Part shown: positions 44,175 through 54,107 of the stretch, in pieces
How positions within the stretch are numbered: position 1 is the first letter of the stretch
Layout: every line of letters starts with the position of its first letter
From: Comamonadaceae bacterium CG12_big_fil_rev_8_21_14_0_65_59_15
Lineage (GTDB): Bacteria > Pseudomonadota > Gammaproteobacteria > Burkholderiales > Burkholderiaceae_C
Length of the DNA stretch: 64,000 nucleotides
Direction of reading: 5' to 3'
Assembly (NCBI GenBank): GCA_002786915.1
Contig: PCUV01000049.1
Location: 1 to 64,000, forward strand
The notes under the pieces: generated by a model
Seen by the model: the letters and a program-made list of their open reading frames with translations, nothing else
What the model was told of the DNA's origin: nothing
Database searches by the model: none
Position numbers and translations under genes: made by a program

Positions 44175-46664
44175 TCAATCCACCAAGGTGAGTTTGGCCA
44201 CACCCAAGGCCAGCCACTTCACGCCGTGGCGCGGAAAGTTGATCTGCGCGCGGGCATCGTCACCCGTGCCTTCGAGCGCCAGCACCGTGCCCTCGCCAAA
44301 CTTGGCATGAAACACTTTTTGCTTCACTTGGAAACCGCCAGGTGGTGTTTTTTGCGCCGGTACAGGGGCCGCAGTGTAGCTTGAAAAATCAGCGCCAAAT
44401 TGGCCTCTAGCCCTTGTTGAATAAGCGCTTGCAGCTCCTGAATACGGAGTATCAAGACGGTTTTCCATGTGGCCAAAGCCCTGATTTTTGGGCGTGATCC
44501 ATTTCAGCGCTTCTTCGGGTAGCTCTTCAAAAAAGCGGCTGCGCAAGTTGTAGCGTGTCTGCCCGTGCAACATGCGGGTTTGCGCGTGGCTCAGGTACAG
44601 GCGTTTGCGCGCGCGCGTGATGGCCACGTACATCAGGCGGCGCTCTTCTTCCAGACTGTCGCGATCGGTCATCGAGTTTTCATGCGGAAACAGCCCCTCT
44701 TCCATGCCGGTGATGAACACGCAGTCAAACTCCAGCCCCTTGCTGGCGTGCACCGTCATGAGCTGGATGGCATCCTGCCCGGCTTGCGCCTGGTTGTCGC
44801 CGGCTTCCAGCGCAGCGTGGGTCAAAAAGGCAGCCAAAGGCGACAACGTTTCGCCGGTGTCCGCATCGGGTGCAGGCACGTCCAGCACCGGCTGGCTCAT
44901 GTCCAGACCTTGCGAGGCCGGTGACTGGGTCAGCGCATTGCCCAGTTCATCCACGGGTAGTGCCACCGCGTCGCGGCCAAAGCCTTCAATGGTCACAAAG
45001 CTCTCAGCGGCGTTGACCAGCTCTTGCAGGTTTTCTACCCGGTCTGCGCCTTCGCGGTCGGCCTTGTAATGCTCGATCAACCCGCTGTGCGCCAGCGTGT
45101 GTTCAATGGTTTCGCGCAGGCTCAGGCCTGCCGTTTGCTCGCGCAGCACATCAATGCCCGCCAAAAAAGCGCCAATGTTGGTTCCCGCCTTGCCGCCCAA
45201 GCCGCTCACCGCGTCGCTCAGGGCACAGCCCAGGCTGCGCGCCGCGTCTTGCAACTGTTCCAGGCTGCGCGCACCAATGCCACGCGGCGGAAAGTTCACC
45301 GCCCGCATAAAGCTGGTGTCGTCACGCGGGTTCTCCAGCAGGCGCAGGTAGGCCAGCGCGTTCTTGATTTCGGCGCGCTCAAAGAAGCGCAGGCCGCCAT
45401 ACACCTTGTACGGCATGCCGTTGTTGAACAGCGCCGATTCAATGACGCGGCTTTGCGCGTTAGAGCGGTACAGCACCGCAATTTCTTTGCGCTGGAAAAA
45501 AGCCCCCACGCTCGGCACTAACGTGTCCTCGCTGCCCCCCGAGGGGGCGCGGCCTTGCTTGGGGCGGCCCGGCGCGGCGGCCCCCACGAGTTCGCGCATC
45601 TCATCAACCATCCAGTTGGCCTCGGCAAAGTCGCTCGGCGCCTCATACACCCGCACCGGCTCGCCAGGCCCTTGCGCGGTGCGCAGATTTTTGCCAAGGC
45701 GCTTGGCGTTGTGGCTGATCAAAGCGTTGGCGCTGTCCAGAATGTTGCTGCCGCTGCGGTAGTTTTCCTCCAGCTTGATCTGGTGCTGCACGGCAAATTC
45801 ACGCACAAAGTCGGCCATGTTGCCCACGCGCGCGCCACGAAACGCGTAGATGCTCTGGTCGTCGTCGCCCACCGCCATGACGCAGCCGGTGGGCGCAAAA
45901 GCACTGTCCACACTGCTGTGCGCGCCCGTGCCCGCCAGCATCTTGATCCACAGGTATTGCAGCTTGTTGGTGTCCTGAAATTCGTCGATCAGGATGTGCC
46001 GAAAGCGGCGCTGATAATGCTCGCGGATCGGGTCGTTGTCGCGCAGGAGCTCATAGCTGCGCAGCATCAACTCGCCGAAATCGGCCACGCCTTCACGCTG
46101 GCACTGCTCTTCATACAGTTGGTATATCTCGACCTTTTTGCGCGTTTCGGGGTCTTGGGCTACCACCTGCGCTGGGCGCAAGCCATCTTCTTTGCAGCCG
46201 CCAATGAACCACTGCATTTGTTTGGGTGGAAAGCGTTCATCGTCAATGCCGAACTGCTTGTACAGGCGCTTGATGCTGGAGAGCTGGTCTTGCGTGTCCA
46301 GAATCTGGAACGCTTGCGGCAGGTTGGCCAGCTTGTAATGGGCGCGCAAAAAACGGTTGCACAGGCCGTGAAAGGTGCCAATCCACATGCCGCGCACGTT
46401 CAGCGGCAGCATGGCGGCCAGGCGCGTCATCATCTCTTTGGCGGCCTTGTTGGTAAATGTCACCGCCAGAAGGCCGCCGGGCGACACTTGCCCGGTTTGC
46501 AGCAGCCAGGCAATGCGTGTGGTGAGCACGCGTGTCTTGCCAGAGCCCGCCCCGGCCAGAATCAATGCGTGCTCTGCAGGCAGCGTGACGGCGGCGCGTT
46601 GCTCCGGATTAAGGTTTTGCAACAGGTGTGCATCGGGGGTGCGGGCAATTGATTCAGAATACAT
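44175..46664 (-). CDS. uvrD: UvrD-type DNA helicase
   Basis: Superfamily 1 helicase for nucleotide excision and mismatch repair. The 829-residue protein has [11 protein letters not shown] (Q motif), [10 protein letters not shown] (Walker A), LIDEFQDTN (Walker B), [14 protein letters not shown], and [13 protein letters not shown] (motif V). The C-terminal [15 protein letters not shown] segment ([18 protein letters not shown]) is normal for UvrD/PcrA. Two in-frame insertions lengthen it: a palindromic GC-rich block at about 45508-45600 before [14 protein letters not shown], and a dispersed repeat at 44398-44441 near the end. ATG 46664 gives the standard N-terminus. Confidence 0.95.
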   Translation of the reverse strand: MYSESIARTPDAHLLQNLNPEQRAAVTLPAEHALILAGAGSGKTRVLTTRIAWLLQTGQVSPGGLLAVTFTNKAAKEMMTRLAAMLPLNVRGMWIGTFHGLCNRFLRAHYKLANLPQAFQILDTQDQLSSIKRLYKQFGIDDERFPPKQMQWFIGGCKEDGLRPAQVVAQDPETRKKVEIYQLYEEQCQREGVADFGELMLRSYELLRDNDPIREHYQRRFRHILIDEFQDTNKLQYLWIKMLAGTGAHSSVDSAFAPTGCVMAVGDDDQSIYAFRGARVGNMADFVREFAVQHQIKLEENYRSGSNILDSANALISHNAKRLGKNLRTAQGPGEPVRVYEAPSDFAEANWMVDEMRELVGAAAPGRPKQGRAPSGGSEDTLVPSVGAFFQRKEIAVLYRSNAQSRVIESALFNNGMPYKVYGGLRFFERAEIKNALAYLRLLENPRDDTSFMRAVNFPPRGIGARSLEQLQDAARSLGCALSDAVSGLGGKAGTNIGAFLAGIDVLREQTAGLSLRETIEHTLAHSGLIEHYKADREGADRVENLQELVNAAESFVTIEGFGRDAVALPVDELGNALTQSPASQGLDMSQPVLDVPAPDADTGETLSPLAAFLTHAALEAGDNQAQAGQDAIQLMTVHASKGLEFDCVFITGMEEGLFPHENSMTDRDSLEEERRLMYVAITRARKRLYLSHAQTRMLHGQTRYNLRSRFFEELPEEALKWITPKNQGFGHMENRLDTPYSGAASAYSTRARGQFGADFSSYTAAPVPAQKTPPGGFQVKQKVFHAKFGEGTVLALEGTGDDARAQINFPRHGVKWLALGVAKLTLVD
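44398..44441 (-). repeat. Dispersed palindromic repeat, copy in uvrD
   Basis: On the - strand GAGCTGCAAGCGCTTAT is followed by CAAGGGCTAGAGGCCAAT, the consensus end of the family. In frame near residue 742-756, in the linker before the C-terminal domain. Confidence 0.7.
45508..45600 (-). repeat. GC-rich palindromic insertion in uvrD
   Basis: The centre is GCCCCC-CGA-GGGGGC (45534-45548). It encodes [20 protein letters not shown] and neighbouring residues absent from typical UvrD, and keeps the frame. I associate this GC-rich sequence with a second repeat family common in Comamonadaceae (from memory). Confidence 0.65.
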
Positions 46665-46688
46665 CGCTTCATTGTAGGAACCCGCCCC

Positions 46689-47423
46689 ATGCCCACCTTT
46701 GCCTGCCCCGTGCGCACCCCGCGCCCCTGGTTGCGGCTGATCTGCCTGTGCCTGCTGCCCGCCGCCGCCCTGGCCCAACCCGTGTGCAACAGCGACGGCC
46801 AGAGCGTACCCAGCGCGGTGCTGGAGCGCTTTATCAGCGCCGATTGCGCCACCTGCTGGCAAGACCCCAGTGCGCCGACCGCGGCACCGGGCGAGCTGGT
46901 GCTGGACTGGATCGTGCCCGGCAGGCTGGGCGACGAGGCACCGTTGTCTGCCGCTGCCAGCCGCGATGCGTTGGAGCGCCTGCAAGACTTGGGGCTTTCC
47001 CTTACCGACACGGCAACGCATCAGCGCACCAAAGTGCGCGCCTTGGACGGCACCACGCTTCGGTTGACGCATGGCCCAGCCGTTGGCAATTACGTCGGCG
47101 TCACGATGACCTTGCGTTTGCCAGCGGCCGCGCCCTTGCGCTGGCCCGTGCAGATGTGGCTGGTGTTGACCGAGGTGCTGCCAGCCGGAACCGAGCACGC
47201 TGCGGTTCCTCGTAATTTGGCAAGAAACACCTTCCAGCCCATATGGAACAAGGGCGAGATGCTATTACAAAGCAAGTATCTGGAGACCCGGGACTTGCGC
47301 GCGATGGCCATGCCAGAAGGCACCCAGCCTGCGCGGGTGCGGCTGGCCGGATGGGTGCAAGACGCCAGCGGCCAGGTACTGGTGGCCACGCAAACCGTCT
47401 GCACCGAGAGTCCAGACCAGTAG
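46689..47423 (+). CDS. Secreted protein of unknown function with CATCW motif
   Basis: A 244-residue protein with a signal peptide (PWLRLICLCLLPAAALAQP) and a CATCW pair (about residues 55-59) that looks like a thiol-redox CxxC, although the rest does not clearly form a thioredoxin fold. FISADCATCWQDPSAP resembles the start of DUF1223-type periplasmic proteins. Function not known. It is divergent from uvrD, 24 bp away. Confidence 0.75.
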   Translation: MPTFACPVRTPRPWLRLICLCLLPAAALAQPVCNSDGQSVPSAVLERFISADCATCWQDPSAPTAAPGELVLDWIVPGRLGDEAPLSAAASRDALERLQDLGLSLTDTATHQRTKVRALDGTTLRLTHGPAVGNYVGVTMTLRLPAAAPLRWPVQMWLVLTEVLPAGTEHAAVPRNLARNTFQPIWNKGEMLLQSKYLETRDLRAMAMPEGTQPARVRLAGWVQDASGQVLVATQTVCTESPDQ

Positions 47424-47548
47424 AATCAAGCACCGGGCCCAAGCCATTGCCGCCCGGTATGTGTAACCAAGTTTGTCCATTCGGCGCACCTGCGGTGCTG
47501 CTTGGGCGTCAGCGGCGCATTTGCGGTCATCTTGCCCCCTCTTTGTCG

Positions 47549-47568
47549 CCTGTAGCTACAGCTACAGG
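47549..47568. repeat. Hairpin upstream of guaC
   Basis: CCTGTAGC-TACA-GCTACAGG, a perfect 8-bp stem with a 4-base loop in the 274-bp gap before guaC. It might terminate the upstream transcript or lie in the guaC leader. The rest of the gap shows nothing I can name. Confidence 0.5.
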
Positions 47569-47697
47569 CTTCGCAGTCGGGGCCAAGCTGCCTCACAAAT
47601 GCCCTCGCTGTCATCCCAAGCCCTAATGAACAATCTCGGTTGATGCCGGCAGCAATCCAAGCGCTCTTGTTTGAAACAACGCAAAAGGTGCTTGACC

Positions 47698-48675
47698 ATG
47701 GAAATATTCGATTACGACAACATCCTGCTGCTGCCACGCAAATGCCGCGTGGAAAGCCGGGGTGAATGCGACGCCAGTGTGGAGCTGGGCCCGCAGCGCT
47801 TTCGCATCCCTGCGGTTCCCGCCAACATGAAGACCGTGGTGAGTGAAGACATCTGCGTCTGGCTGGCGCAAAACGGCTACTTCTACGTGATGCACCGCTT
47901 TGACCTGGACAACGTGGCGTTTATCGAGCGCATGACGGCACGCGGCCTGTATGCCTCCATCTCGCTGGGGGTTAAAAAGCCGGATTACGACACGGTGGAC
48001 CGCCTGGTGGCGCTGGGGCTGGCACCCGACTACGTCACCATCGACATCGCACACGGCCACGCCGACACGGTCAAGACCATGATCGCCTATCTGCGTGAAA
48101 AAATCCCAACCACCTTCATCATTGCTGGCAACGTGGCCACGCCAGAGGCGGTGATCGACCTGGAAAACTGGGGGGCCGACGCCACCAAGGTCGGCATTGG
48201 CCCGGGCAAAGTCTGCATCACCAAGCTGAAAACCGGTTTTGGCACCGGCGGCTGGCAGCTCAGCGCCGTCAAATGGTGCGCGCGCGTGGCGACCAAACCG
48301 ATCATCGCCGATGGTGGCATCCGCGACCACGGTGACATTGCCAAAAGCATCCGCTTTGGTGCCACCATGGTCATGATCGGATCACTGTTTGCCGGACACG
48401 AAGAATCGCCAGGGGCCACGGTCGAGGTGGATGGCAGGTTGTTCAAGGAATACTACGGCTCAGCCAGCGACTTCAACAAGGGCGAATACAAGCATGTGGA
48501 AGGCAAGCGCATTCTGGAGCCCATCAAAGGCAAGCTGGCCAACACGCTGATCGAAATGGAACAAGACGTGCAAAGCTCCATCAGCTACGCGGGCGGCAAA
48601 AAACTGATGGACATCCGCAAGGTGAACTACGTCACGCTGGGCGGCGACAACGCGGGCGAGCACCTGCTGATGTGA
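47698..48675 (+). CDS. guaC: GMP reductase
   Basis: Converts GMP to IMP with NADPH. The 325-residue IMPDH/GMPR-family barrel has [22 protein letters not shown], and [12 protein letters not shown] with the catalytic Cys. [17 protein letters not shown] and [11 protein letters not shown] complete the phosphate-binding loops. It is the shorter GMPR type, without CBS domains. AAAGGTG precedes ATG 47698. Confidence 0.93.
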   Translation: MEIFDYDNILLLPRKCRVESRGECDASVELGPQRFRIPAVPANMKTVVSEDICVWLAQNGYFYVMHRFDLDNVAFIERMTARGLYASISLGVKKPDYDTVDRLVALGLAPDYVTIDIAHGHADTVKTMIAYLREKIPTTFIIAGNVATPEAVIDLENWGADATKVGIGPGKVCITKLKTGFGTGGWQLSAVKWCARVATKPIIADGGIRDHGDIAKSIRFGATMVMIGSLFAGHEESPGATVEVDGRLFKEYYGSASDFNKGEYKHVEGKRILEPIKGKLANTLIEMEQDVQSSISYAGGKKLMDIRKVNYVTLGGDNAGEHLLM

Positions 48676-48688
48676 GGTACCACCTGCC

Positions 48689-49228
48689 TCAATACGAGGT
48701 TGCCGCGCGCGCTGCCTGGTCATAGCGACCTGAGAGTGTGCGCAGCAATTTGGCAAATTCTCCCAGTTTCTGGTTTTCATCCTGCGTGCCGGAAAAGCCA
48801 GGCATCAGGCAAGCCTCGCGCACGTCGCGATAGCGCAAACACAGGGCCGACCCGGTTTCGGTGGTCGAAAAAAACACTTCCTTGCCCTTTTTCTGGCTCT
48901 TGACGTAGCCGGCAACCATCAGCTTTTTGAGCGAATACGACACCACGTGGGTGTCTTCGATGTTGAGCACAAAGCAGATGTCGGCCAAGCGCTTTTCGGC
49001 CCCCCGATGGTTGGTGTGATGCAGCACCAACACATCCACCGCTGTCATGTCCTTGACGCCAGCGGCACCCATGCAGCGCGTCATCCAGCGGCTGAAGGCG
49101 TGGCTGGCAATGATCAGCCCGAACTCAAATTCAGACAACTCGGGCGATTTTTCTGACACCAAATGGGCCGATGTGACGATGCGCTGAGAGTCGCCAGCTG
49201 CGATGTCCTGGGTAGCTTTTGTAGGCAT
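48689..49228 (-). CDS. MarR-like winged-helix regulator next to the TRAP operon
   Basis: A 179-residue protein with a MarR/winged-helix core: TAVDVLVLHHTNHRGAEKRLADICFVL then HVVSYSLKKLMVAGYVKSQKKGKEVFF (recognition helix and wing). It is divergent from the TRAP transporter genes across 195 bp, so it probably controls them. ATG 49228 is chosen; the longer form has no domain features. Confidence 0.82.
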   Translation of the reverse strand: MPTKATQDIAAGDSQRIVTSAHLVSEKSPELSEFEFGLIIASHAFSRWMTRCMGAAGVKDMTAVDVLVLHHTNHRGAEKRLADICFVLNIEDTHVVSYSLKKLMVAGYVKSQKKGKEVFFSTTETGSALCLRYRDVREACLMPGFSGTQDENQKLGEFAKLLRTLSGRYDQAARAATSY

Positions 49229-49423
49229 TTCAAGGCGGTAATGGGTTGGAAAAAACTCAACCGGTATCACACCATACAAACAACACATCTTGAATTCGGG
49301 TAAACCATGATGACAAAACGTTGATAAATTATTAATATTATTTCGTCGTTGTGTTTTCAAGACCGACGACACCCACCGGCAACCGCAGGCTGGGCATTCA
49401 TCATCGTTTACGGAGTACGCACC
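49229..49423. promoter_or_regulatory. Divergent promoter region of the regulator and the TRAP operon
   Basis: AT-rich in its middle, with an imperfect palindrome around AAATTATTAATATTATTT (about 49325-49343) that could be the regulator's site. No exact core promoter could be fixed. Confidence 0.4.
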
Positions 49424-50404
49424 ATGATCTTTGCGAAAAAGTGGGCCGTCGCAGGCCTAACCGCTGCCGCCCTGTCGATCAGCACCCAGACCATTGCCCA
49501 ACAAAAGTGGGACATGCCAACCGGTTATCCAGCCGCCAATTTCCACACCGAAAACATTCGCCAATTTGCCACCGAGGTGGACCAGGCCACGGGTGGCAAA
49601 CTGAAGATCACCGTGCACGACAGCGGTTCGCTGTTCAAGGCCAATGAAATCAAGCGCGCCGTGCAGGGCGGGCAAGCCCAGATCGGCGAAATCATCATCT
49701 CGGGTTATTCCAATGAAAACGCACTGTTCGGGCTCGACTCGATCCCGTTTCTGGCAACCAGTTACGCCGACGCACAAAAGCTTTGGAACGTATCTCGCCA
49801 GGCCAACGAGGCCGCGTTGGCCAAGCAGGGCCTGAAGGTGCTCTTTTCCGTGCCGTGGCCACCACAAGGCATTTTCAGCGCCAAACCGGTTCAATCTGCC
49901 GCGGACCTCAAAGGTGTCAAGTGGCGCGCCTACAACCCCAACACCAGCAAGATTGCCCAGCTCGTGGGTGCACAACCAGTGACCGTGCAGGCGGCTGAGC
50001 TGACACAGGCGCTGGCCACGGGCGCGGTCACGGCGTTCATGACGTCGGGTGCCACCGGGTTTGACAGCAAGGTCTGGGAACAGGTCAAGTATTACTACGA
50101 CGTCAGCGCCTGGTTGCCCAAAAACTTTGTCATCGTGTCCCAAAAAGCATTTGACAGCCTGGACAAGGCTTCACAAGACGCCCTCGTCAAAGTGGCTGGC
50201 AACGCCGAGGCCCGTGGCTGGAAGGTCAGTGCCGAGAAAAACACCTGGTATCTGGAACAACTGCGCAAGAACGGCATGACAGTTGAGCCCGGTTCGCCGA
50301 CGTTGCGTGCAGAGCTGAAAAAAATCGGCGACACCATGGTGGCGGACTGGGTCAAACAGACTGGTGCGCAAGGCCAGACAGTGATTGACGCCTTCCGCAA
50401 GTAA
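49424..50404 (+). CDS. dctP: TRAP transporter substrate-binding protein (DctP type)
   Basis: A periplasmic binding protein of 326 residues with a signal peptide (WAVAGLTAAALSISTQTIAQ). The DctP core is seen in FHTENIRQFATEVDQATGG, GEIIISGYSNENALFGLDSI, and KWRAYNPNTSKIAQLVGAQP with the Arg that binds the carboxylate of the ligand. The downstream 5-oxoprolinase genes suggest the ligand is 5-oxoproline. Confidence 0.93.
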   Translation: MIFAKKWAVAGLTAAALSISTQTIAQQKWDMPTGYPAANFHTENIRQFATEVDQATGGKLKITVHDSGSLFKANEIKRAVQGGQAQIGEIIISGYSNENALFGLDSIPFLATSYADAQKLWNVSRQANEAALAKQGLKVLFSVPWPPQGIFSAKPVQSAADLKGVKWRAYNPNTSKIAQLVGAQPVTVQAAELTQALATGAVTAFMTSGATGFDSKVWEQVKYYYDVSAWLPKNFVIVSQKAFDSLDKASQDALVKVAGNAEARGWKVSAEKNTWYLEQLRKNGMTVEPGSPTLRAELKKIGDTMVADWVKQTGAQGQTVIDAFRK

Positions 50405-50427
50405 ACGTCACATTGCTGCCCAACACC

Positions 50428-50976
50428 ATGAAGCCAAAAACCACGCCATTGATCACCATGCGAGCCGGTTTCGACCGCTTGTTTGAGGCCGCCGGTTATG
50501 TGTCAGGGCTCTTCCTGTTGGGCACCTTGCTGGCGGTTCTGACCAGCATTCTCGGGCGGCTGCATCCGGCATTTGATCTGCCGGGTGCCGACGCTTACGC
50601 CGGCTACTGCATGGCCAGTTCCGCGTTTCTGGCGCTCGCCCCAACGCTGCGCCGCGGCGAGCACATCCGGGTGTCGCTCATTCTGGGGCATCTGCCCCAA
50701 AAGGCACACAGCGCGCTCGATATTGGCTGTCACGTGGTCGCTGTTGGGTTGTCAGTGGCGCTGGCCTGGTTTTCAGTACGCCTGGTGCTGGTTTCCCACC
50801 AATTTACCGACATCTCAACCGGACTCGATGCCACCCCCTTGTGGATTCCGCAGTTAGGGATGGCTGCGGGTGCGTTGCTGTTTGCACTGGCGTTTCTGGA
50901 GCAACTGATGCTGCTGCTGGGTGGCCAACCGCTGCTTGAAAATGCTGACGGCCAAGTCGTTGGACACGTTGAATAG
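50428..50976 (+). CDS. dctQ: TRAP transporter small permease (DctQ type)
   Basis: A 182-residue membrane protein with four hydrophobic segments and the DctQ signature RRGEHIRVSLI. ATG 50428 is taken; TTG 50413 is in frame upstream. It lies between the binding protein and the large permease. Confidence 0.9.
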   Translation: MKPKTTPLITMRAGFDRLFEAAGYVSGLFLLGTLLAVLTSILGRLHPAFDLPGADAYAGYCMASSAFLALAPTLRRGEHIRVSLILGHLPQKAHSALDIGCHVVAVGLSVALAWFSVRLVLVSHQFTDISTGLDATPLWIPQLGMAAGALLFALAFLEQLMLLLGGQPLLENADGQVVGHVE

Positions 50977-50985
50977 GGGCACCTC

Positions 50986-52284
50986 ATGGACCTCACCATT
51001 ACGGCGTTGCTGATTGCCGCCTTGTTTTTGATCCTGGGTGCCGGTGTCTGGGTCGGGCTGACCCTGACCGGGGTGGCCTGGATCGGCATGGAACTATTCA
51101 CCAGCCGCCCAGTGGGCGACGCCATGGCGATCACCATTTGGGGGTCGGCATCGTCCTGGACCTTGACCGCTCTGCCCCTGTTTATCTGGATGGGCGAAAT
51201 CCTGTTTCGAACCAAACTGTCAGAAGACATGTTCAAGGGACTGGCCCCTTGGCTCGATCGCCTGCCCGGTCGGCTGCTACATACCAACATCATCGGCTGC
51301 ACCATCTTTGCCGCGGTGTCCGGCTCGTCGGCCGCTACCTGCGCCACCATCGGCAAAATGACGTTGCCAGAACTCGCCAAACGTGGCTACCCCGAGCATA
51401 TGGCCATCAGCACGCTGGCCGGGGCTGGCACGCTGGGTTTGCTGATTCCGCCGTCGATCATCATGATTGTCTATGGCGTAGCTGCCAATGTATCGATCGC
51501 GCAGTTGTTCATAGCGGGCGTGATGCCAGGTTTGTTGTTGGGTGGCCTGTTCATGGGCTACACCATCGTTTGGTCTTTGCTGCATGCAGACCAGATTCCG
51601 CCCGCAGAGCAACACCTGACCTTTATGGAAAAAATTCGGACCTCGGGCAGTTTGTTGCCCGTGGTGGGCTTGATCAGTGCTGTGCTGGGCTCCATCTACA
51701 GCGGCCTTGCAACGGCCACCGAATCCGCTGCGCTGGGTGTGGTGGGGGCGCTGCTGGTGGCCACGATGCAGGGTCAGATGCACTGGCAACAGTTTCGAGA
51801 CAGTTTGCTTGGCGCTACCCGCCTGTATTGCATGATTGCGTTGATCCTGGCTGGTGCGGCGTTTTTGACGCTGTCCATGGGCTACATCGGACTGCCCCGT
51901 CACCTGGCCGAGTGGATCAGCGGGCTGGGGCTGTCACAGTGGCAATTGCTGTCGGCACTGATGCTTTTTTTCATCGTGCTGGGCTGTTTTCTGGATGGCA
52001 TCTCGGTCGTTGTACTGACCATGGGGGTGTTGCTGCCCACCATCGAAAAAGCTGGCATCGACCTGATCTGGTTTGGTATTTTTGTGGTGTTGGTAGTGGA
52101 AATGGCACAAATCACCCCGCCGGTGGGCTTTAACCTGTTTGTGCTGCAGGGCATGACCAAAAAGCAGATTGGTTATCTGACCCGCCACGCCATTCCCATG
52201 TTTTTGCTCATGGTGGTGGCTATCTTGCTGATCTATCTGCTTCCAGACGTCGTGACTTGGTTGCCACGTCAAATGGTGAACTGA
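50986..52284 (+). CDS. dctM: TRAP transporter large permease (DctM type)
   Basis: A 432-residue permease with about 12 hydrophobic segments. Typical motifs are AAVSGSSAATCATIGKMTLPEL and LIPPSIIMIVYGV, and near the end ITPPVGFNLFVLQG. It forms the sodium-driven transport channel with DctQ. pxpB follows 3 bp later. Confidence 0.95.
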   Translation: MDLTITALLIAALFLILGAGVWVGLTLTGVAWIGMELFTSRPVGDAMAITIWGSASSWTLTALPLFIWMGEILFRTKLSEDMFKGLAPWLDRLPGRLLHTNIIGCTIFAAVSGSSAATCATIGKMTLPELAKRGYPEHMAISTLAGAGTLGLLIPPSIIMIVYGVAANVSIAQLFIAGVMPGLLLGGLFMGYTIVWSLLHADQIPPAEQHLTFMEKIRTSGSLLPVVGLISAVLGSIYSGLATATESAALGVVGALLVATMQGQMHWQQFRDSLLGATRLYCMIALILAGAAFLTLSMGYIGLPRHLAEWISGLGLSQWQLLSALMLFFIVLGCFLDGISVVVLTMGVLLPTIEKAGIDLIWFGIFVVLVVEMAQITPPVGFNLFVLQGMTKKQIGYLTRHAIPMFLLMVVAILLIYLLPDVVTWLPRQMVN

Positions 52285-52287
52285 CCC

Positions 52288-53064
52288 ATGTCACCGCACG
52301 AGCCGATTGCGCCCCGACTGTTGGCGCTGGGCGACAGCGCCTGGACGGTTGAATTTGGCAACCACATCGACGCCCAGCTCAACGCCCGAGTGATTGGTCT
52401 GGCGCAGGCCATCAACGCGCTGCGTCAAGATGATCCAAACTTTGCTTGCGTCACTGACGTCGTACCGGCTTTTTGCTCGGTCACGGTGCACTTTGACCCG
52501 CTGGCCTGCAACGCTGAGCAATTGGGCCAGAATCTGCTGGCATTGAGCCACAACACACCAAGCGTGCCAGCCAATGGGCACCACTGGTATTTGCCGTTGT
52601 GCTTTGATACCGAATTTGCGCCCGATCTGCCTGCACTGGCGCAGGCCAAGGGACTGTCGCAAGAGGCCATCAAAGCCCTGTTGCTGGGTGCGCAGTTTCG
52701 CGTTTTCATGATTGGTTTTTTGCCTGGTTTCCCCTACATGGGCGGGCTGCCTGCTGAACTGGCCATGCCGCGCCTGGCCACACCGCGCACGCGGGTCCCT
52801 GCACATTCTGTGGCCGTGGCCGGAGATATGTGCGCCATCTATCCGTGGGACAGCCCCGGAGGCTGGAACTTGCTGGGACGCACGCCGGTACAGTTGTTCA
52901 GCCTGGCCAATGAAGCGCAACACAGCATGCTGTCCAGCGGTGATGTGGTCAACTGGTACAGCATTGATCGACCCACCTACGACCAACTGTTGCAGCGCGG
53001 CACGCAGGGGCAACTGCCCCGTGAAACTTTTCTGCAAAGGCAGCACGCACCGTGTCCGGTCTGA
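52288..53064 (+). CDS. pxpB: 5-oxoprolinase subunit PxpB
   Basis: Part of the ATP-dependent PxpABC 5-oxoprolinase that opens 5-oxoproline to glutamate. The 258-residue protein has ALGDSAWTVEFG and GAQFRVFMIGFLPGFPYMGGLP, the KipI/PxpB signature, followed by PRTRVPAHSVAVAG. The pxpC start overlaps its stop (TGATG). Confidence 0.94.
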   Translation: MSPHEPIAPRLLALGDSAWTVEFGNHIDAQLNARVIGLAQAINALRQDDPNFACVTDVVPAFCSVTVHFDPLACNAEQLGQNLLALSHNTPSVPANGHHWYLPLCFDTEFAPDLPALAQAKGLSQEAIKALLLGAQFRVFMIGFLPGFPYMGGLPAELAMPRLATPRTRVPAHSVAVAGDMCAIYPWDSPGGWNLLGRTPVQLFSLANEAQHSMLSSGDVVNWYSIDRPTYDQLLQRGTQGQLPRETFLQRQHAPCPV

Positions 53065-54107
53065 TGGAAATCACACAACCCGGGTTTGGCACCACCGTGC
53101 AAGACCGGGGCCGCCACGGCCACCGCCATGAAGGTGTCCCGCTGGCTGGTTGGCTGGATCAGCCTTTGGCGGACGCTGCCAACGCGCTGGTGGGCAATCC
53201 ACCAGGCGCAGCCGTGCTGGAGCTGCGCGGACAAGGCACTGTACTGACCATGCGGCGTGGCCCTGTTCGCGTGGCGTTGACAGGGGCCATCTCTGCAAAC
53301 ATCCAGCGCGGCAATGACAGCGTGCAGCCCCTGTTACCGTGGCAAAGCGCGACCCTTCAAAATGCAGACCAACTTCATCTGGGCCTGGCTCGCACAGGCT
53401 GCGCTTACCTGGCCCTGGCCGGTGGGTGCCTGGTGGAGCCACAGTTGGGCAGTCGTGCAAGCTACTGGCGCGCGGGTTTGCATGGGCTGTTGGGGCGGCC
53501 ATTGCAAACAGGCGACTTGTTGCCGTGCGGTCAATGGAGCACAGCGGATATGCTCGAACGCCGTGCCGCACCCCCCTACTCCACCGGTTCACATGCCATT
53601 CGCGTCGTACTGGGGCCACAGCACGACCACTTCAGCCCGGAAGTTGTACAGCGTTTTTTGACCCAGCCCTGGCAAACCAGCACCGCACAGGATCGCATGG
53701 GGATGCGCTTGCAGGGCCAAGCGTTAACGCACTGCGATGCTGCCGCCGCAGACATCGTGTCCGACGGCACCACACCCGGTGCCATCCAGGTGCCGGCCAA
53801 CGGACTGCCGATCGTGCTGTTGGCTGACAGCCAGACGGTGGGTGGCTACCCGAAAATCGCGACGGTGATTCGCGCGGATCTGCCCCGGCTGGCGCATGCC
53901 GTGCCGGGCACCACGTTGCATTTTGAAGCTGTAACCTTGCAACAAGCCGGTGCCGCTTTGCGCCAGCAACAGACTGGCTGGGCCAGCTGGCTTGCGACTC
54001 TGGAACCATTTGTACCTGCCGGCTACCTGGACGACGGGGCGCTGTACCGAGACAACCTGATCAGCGGCGTGTTGCGCGCTGACCCACTTTATGGAGACAT
54101 GACATGA
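53064..54107 (+). CDS. pxpC: 5-oxoprolinase subunit PxpC
   Basis: The second carboxyltransferase-like subunit of PxpABC (KipA). MEITQPGFGTTVQDRGR is the family N-terminus, favouring ATG 53064 over GTG 53052. GSRASYWRAGLHGLLGRPL and the later QTVGGYPKIATVI are diagnostic. Length is 347 residues, with a 4-bp overlap with pxpA. Confidence 0.94.
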   Translation: MEITQPGFGTTVQDRGRHGHRHEGVPLAGWLDQPLADAANALVGNPPGAAVLELRGQGTVLTMRRGPVRVALTGAISANIQRGNDSVQPLLPWQSATLQNADQLHLGLARTGCAYLALAGGCLVEPQLGSRASYWRAGLHGLLGRPLQTGDLLPCGQWSTADMLERRAAPPYSTGSHAIRVVLGPQHDHFSPEVVQRFLTQPWQTSTAQDRMGMRLQGQALTHCDAAAADIVSDGTTPGAIQVPANGLPIVLLADSQTVGGYPKIATVIRADLPRLAHAVPGTTLHFEAVTLQQAGAALRQQQTGWASWLATLEPFVPAGYLDDGALYRDNLISGVLRADPLYGDMT

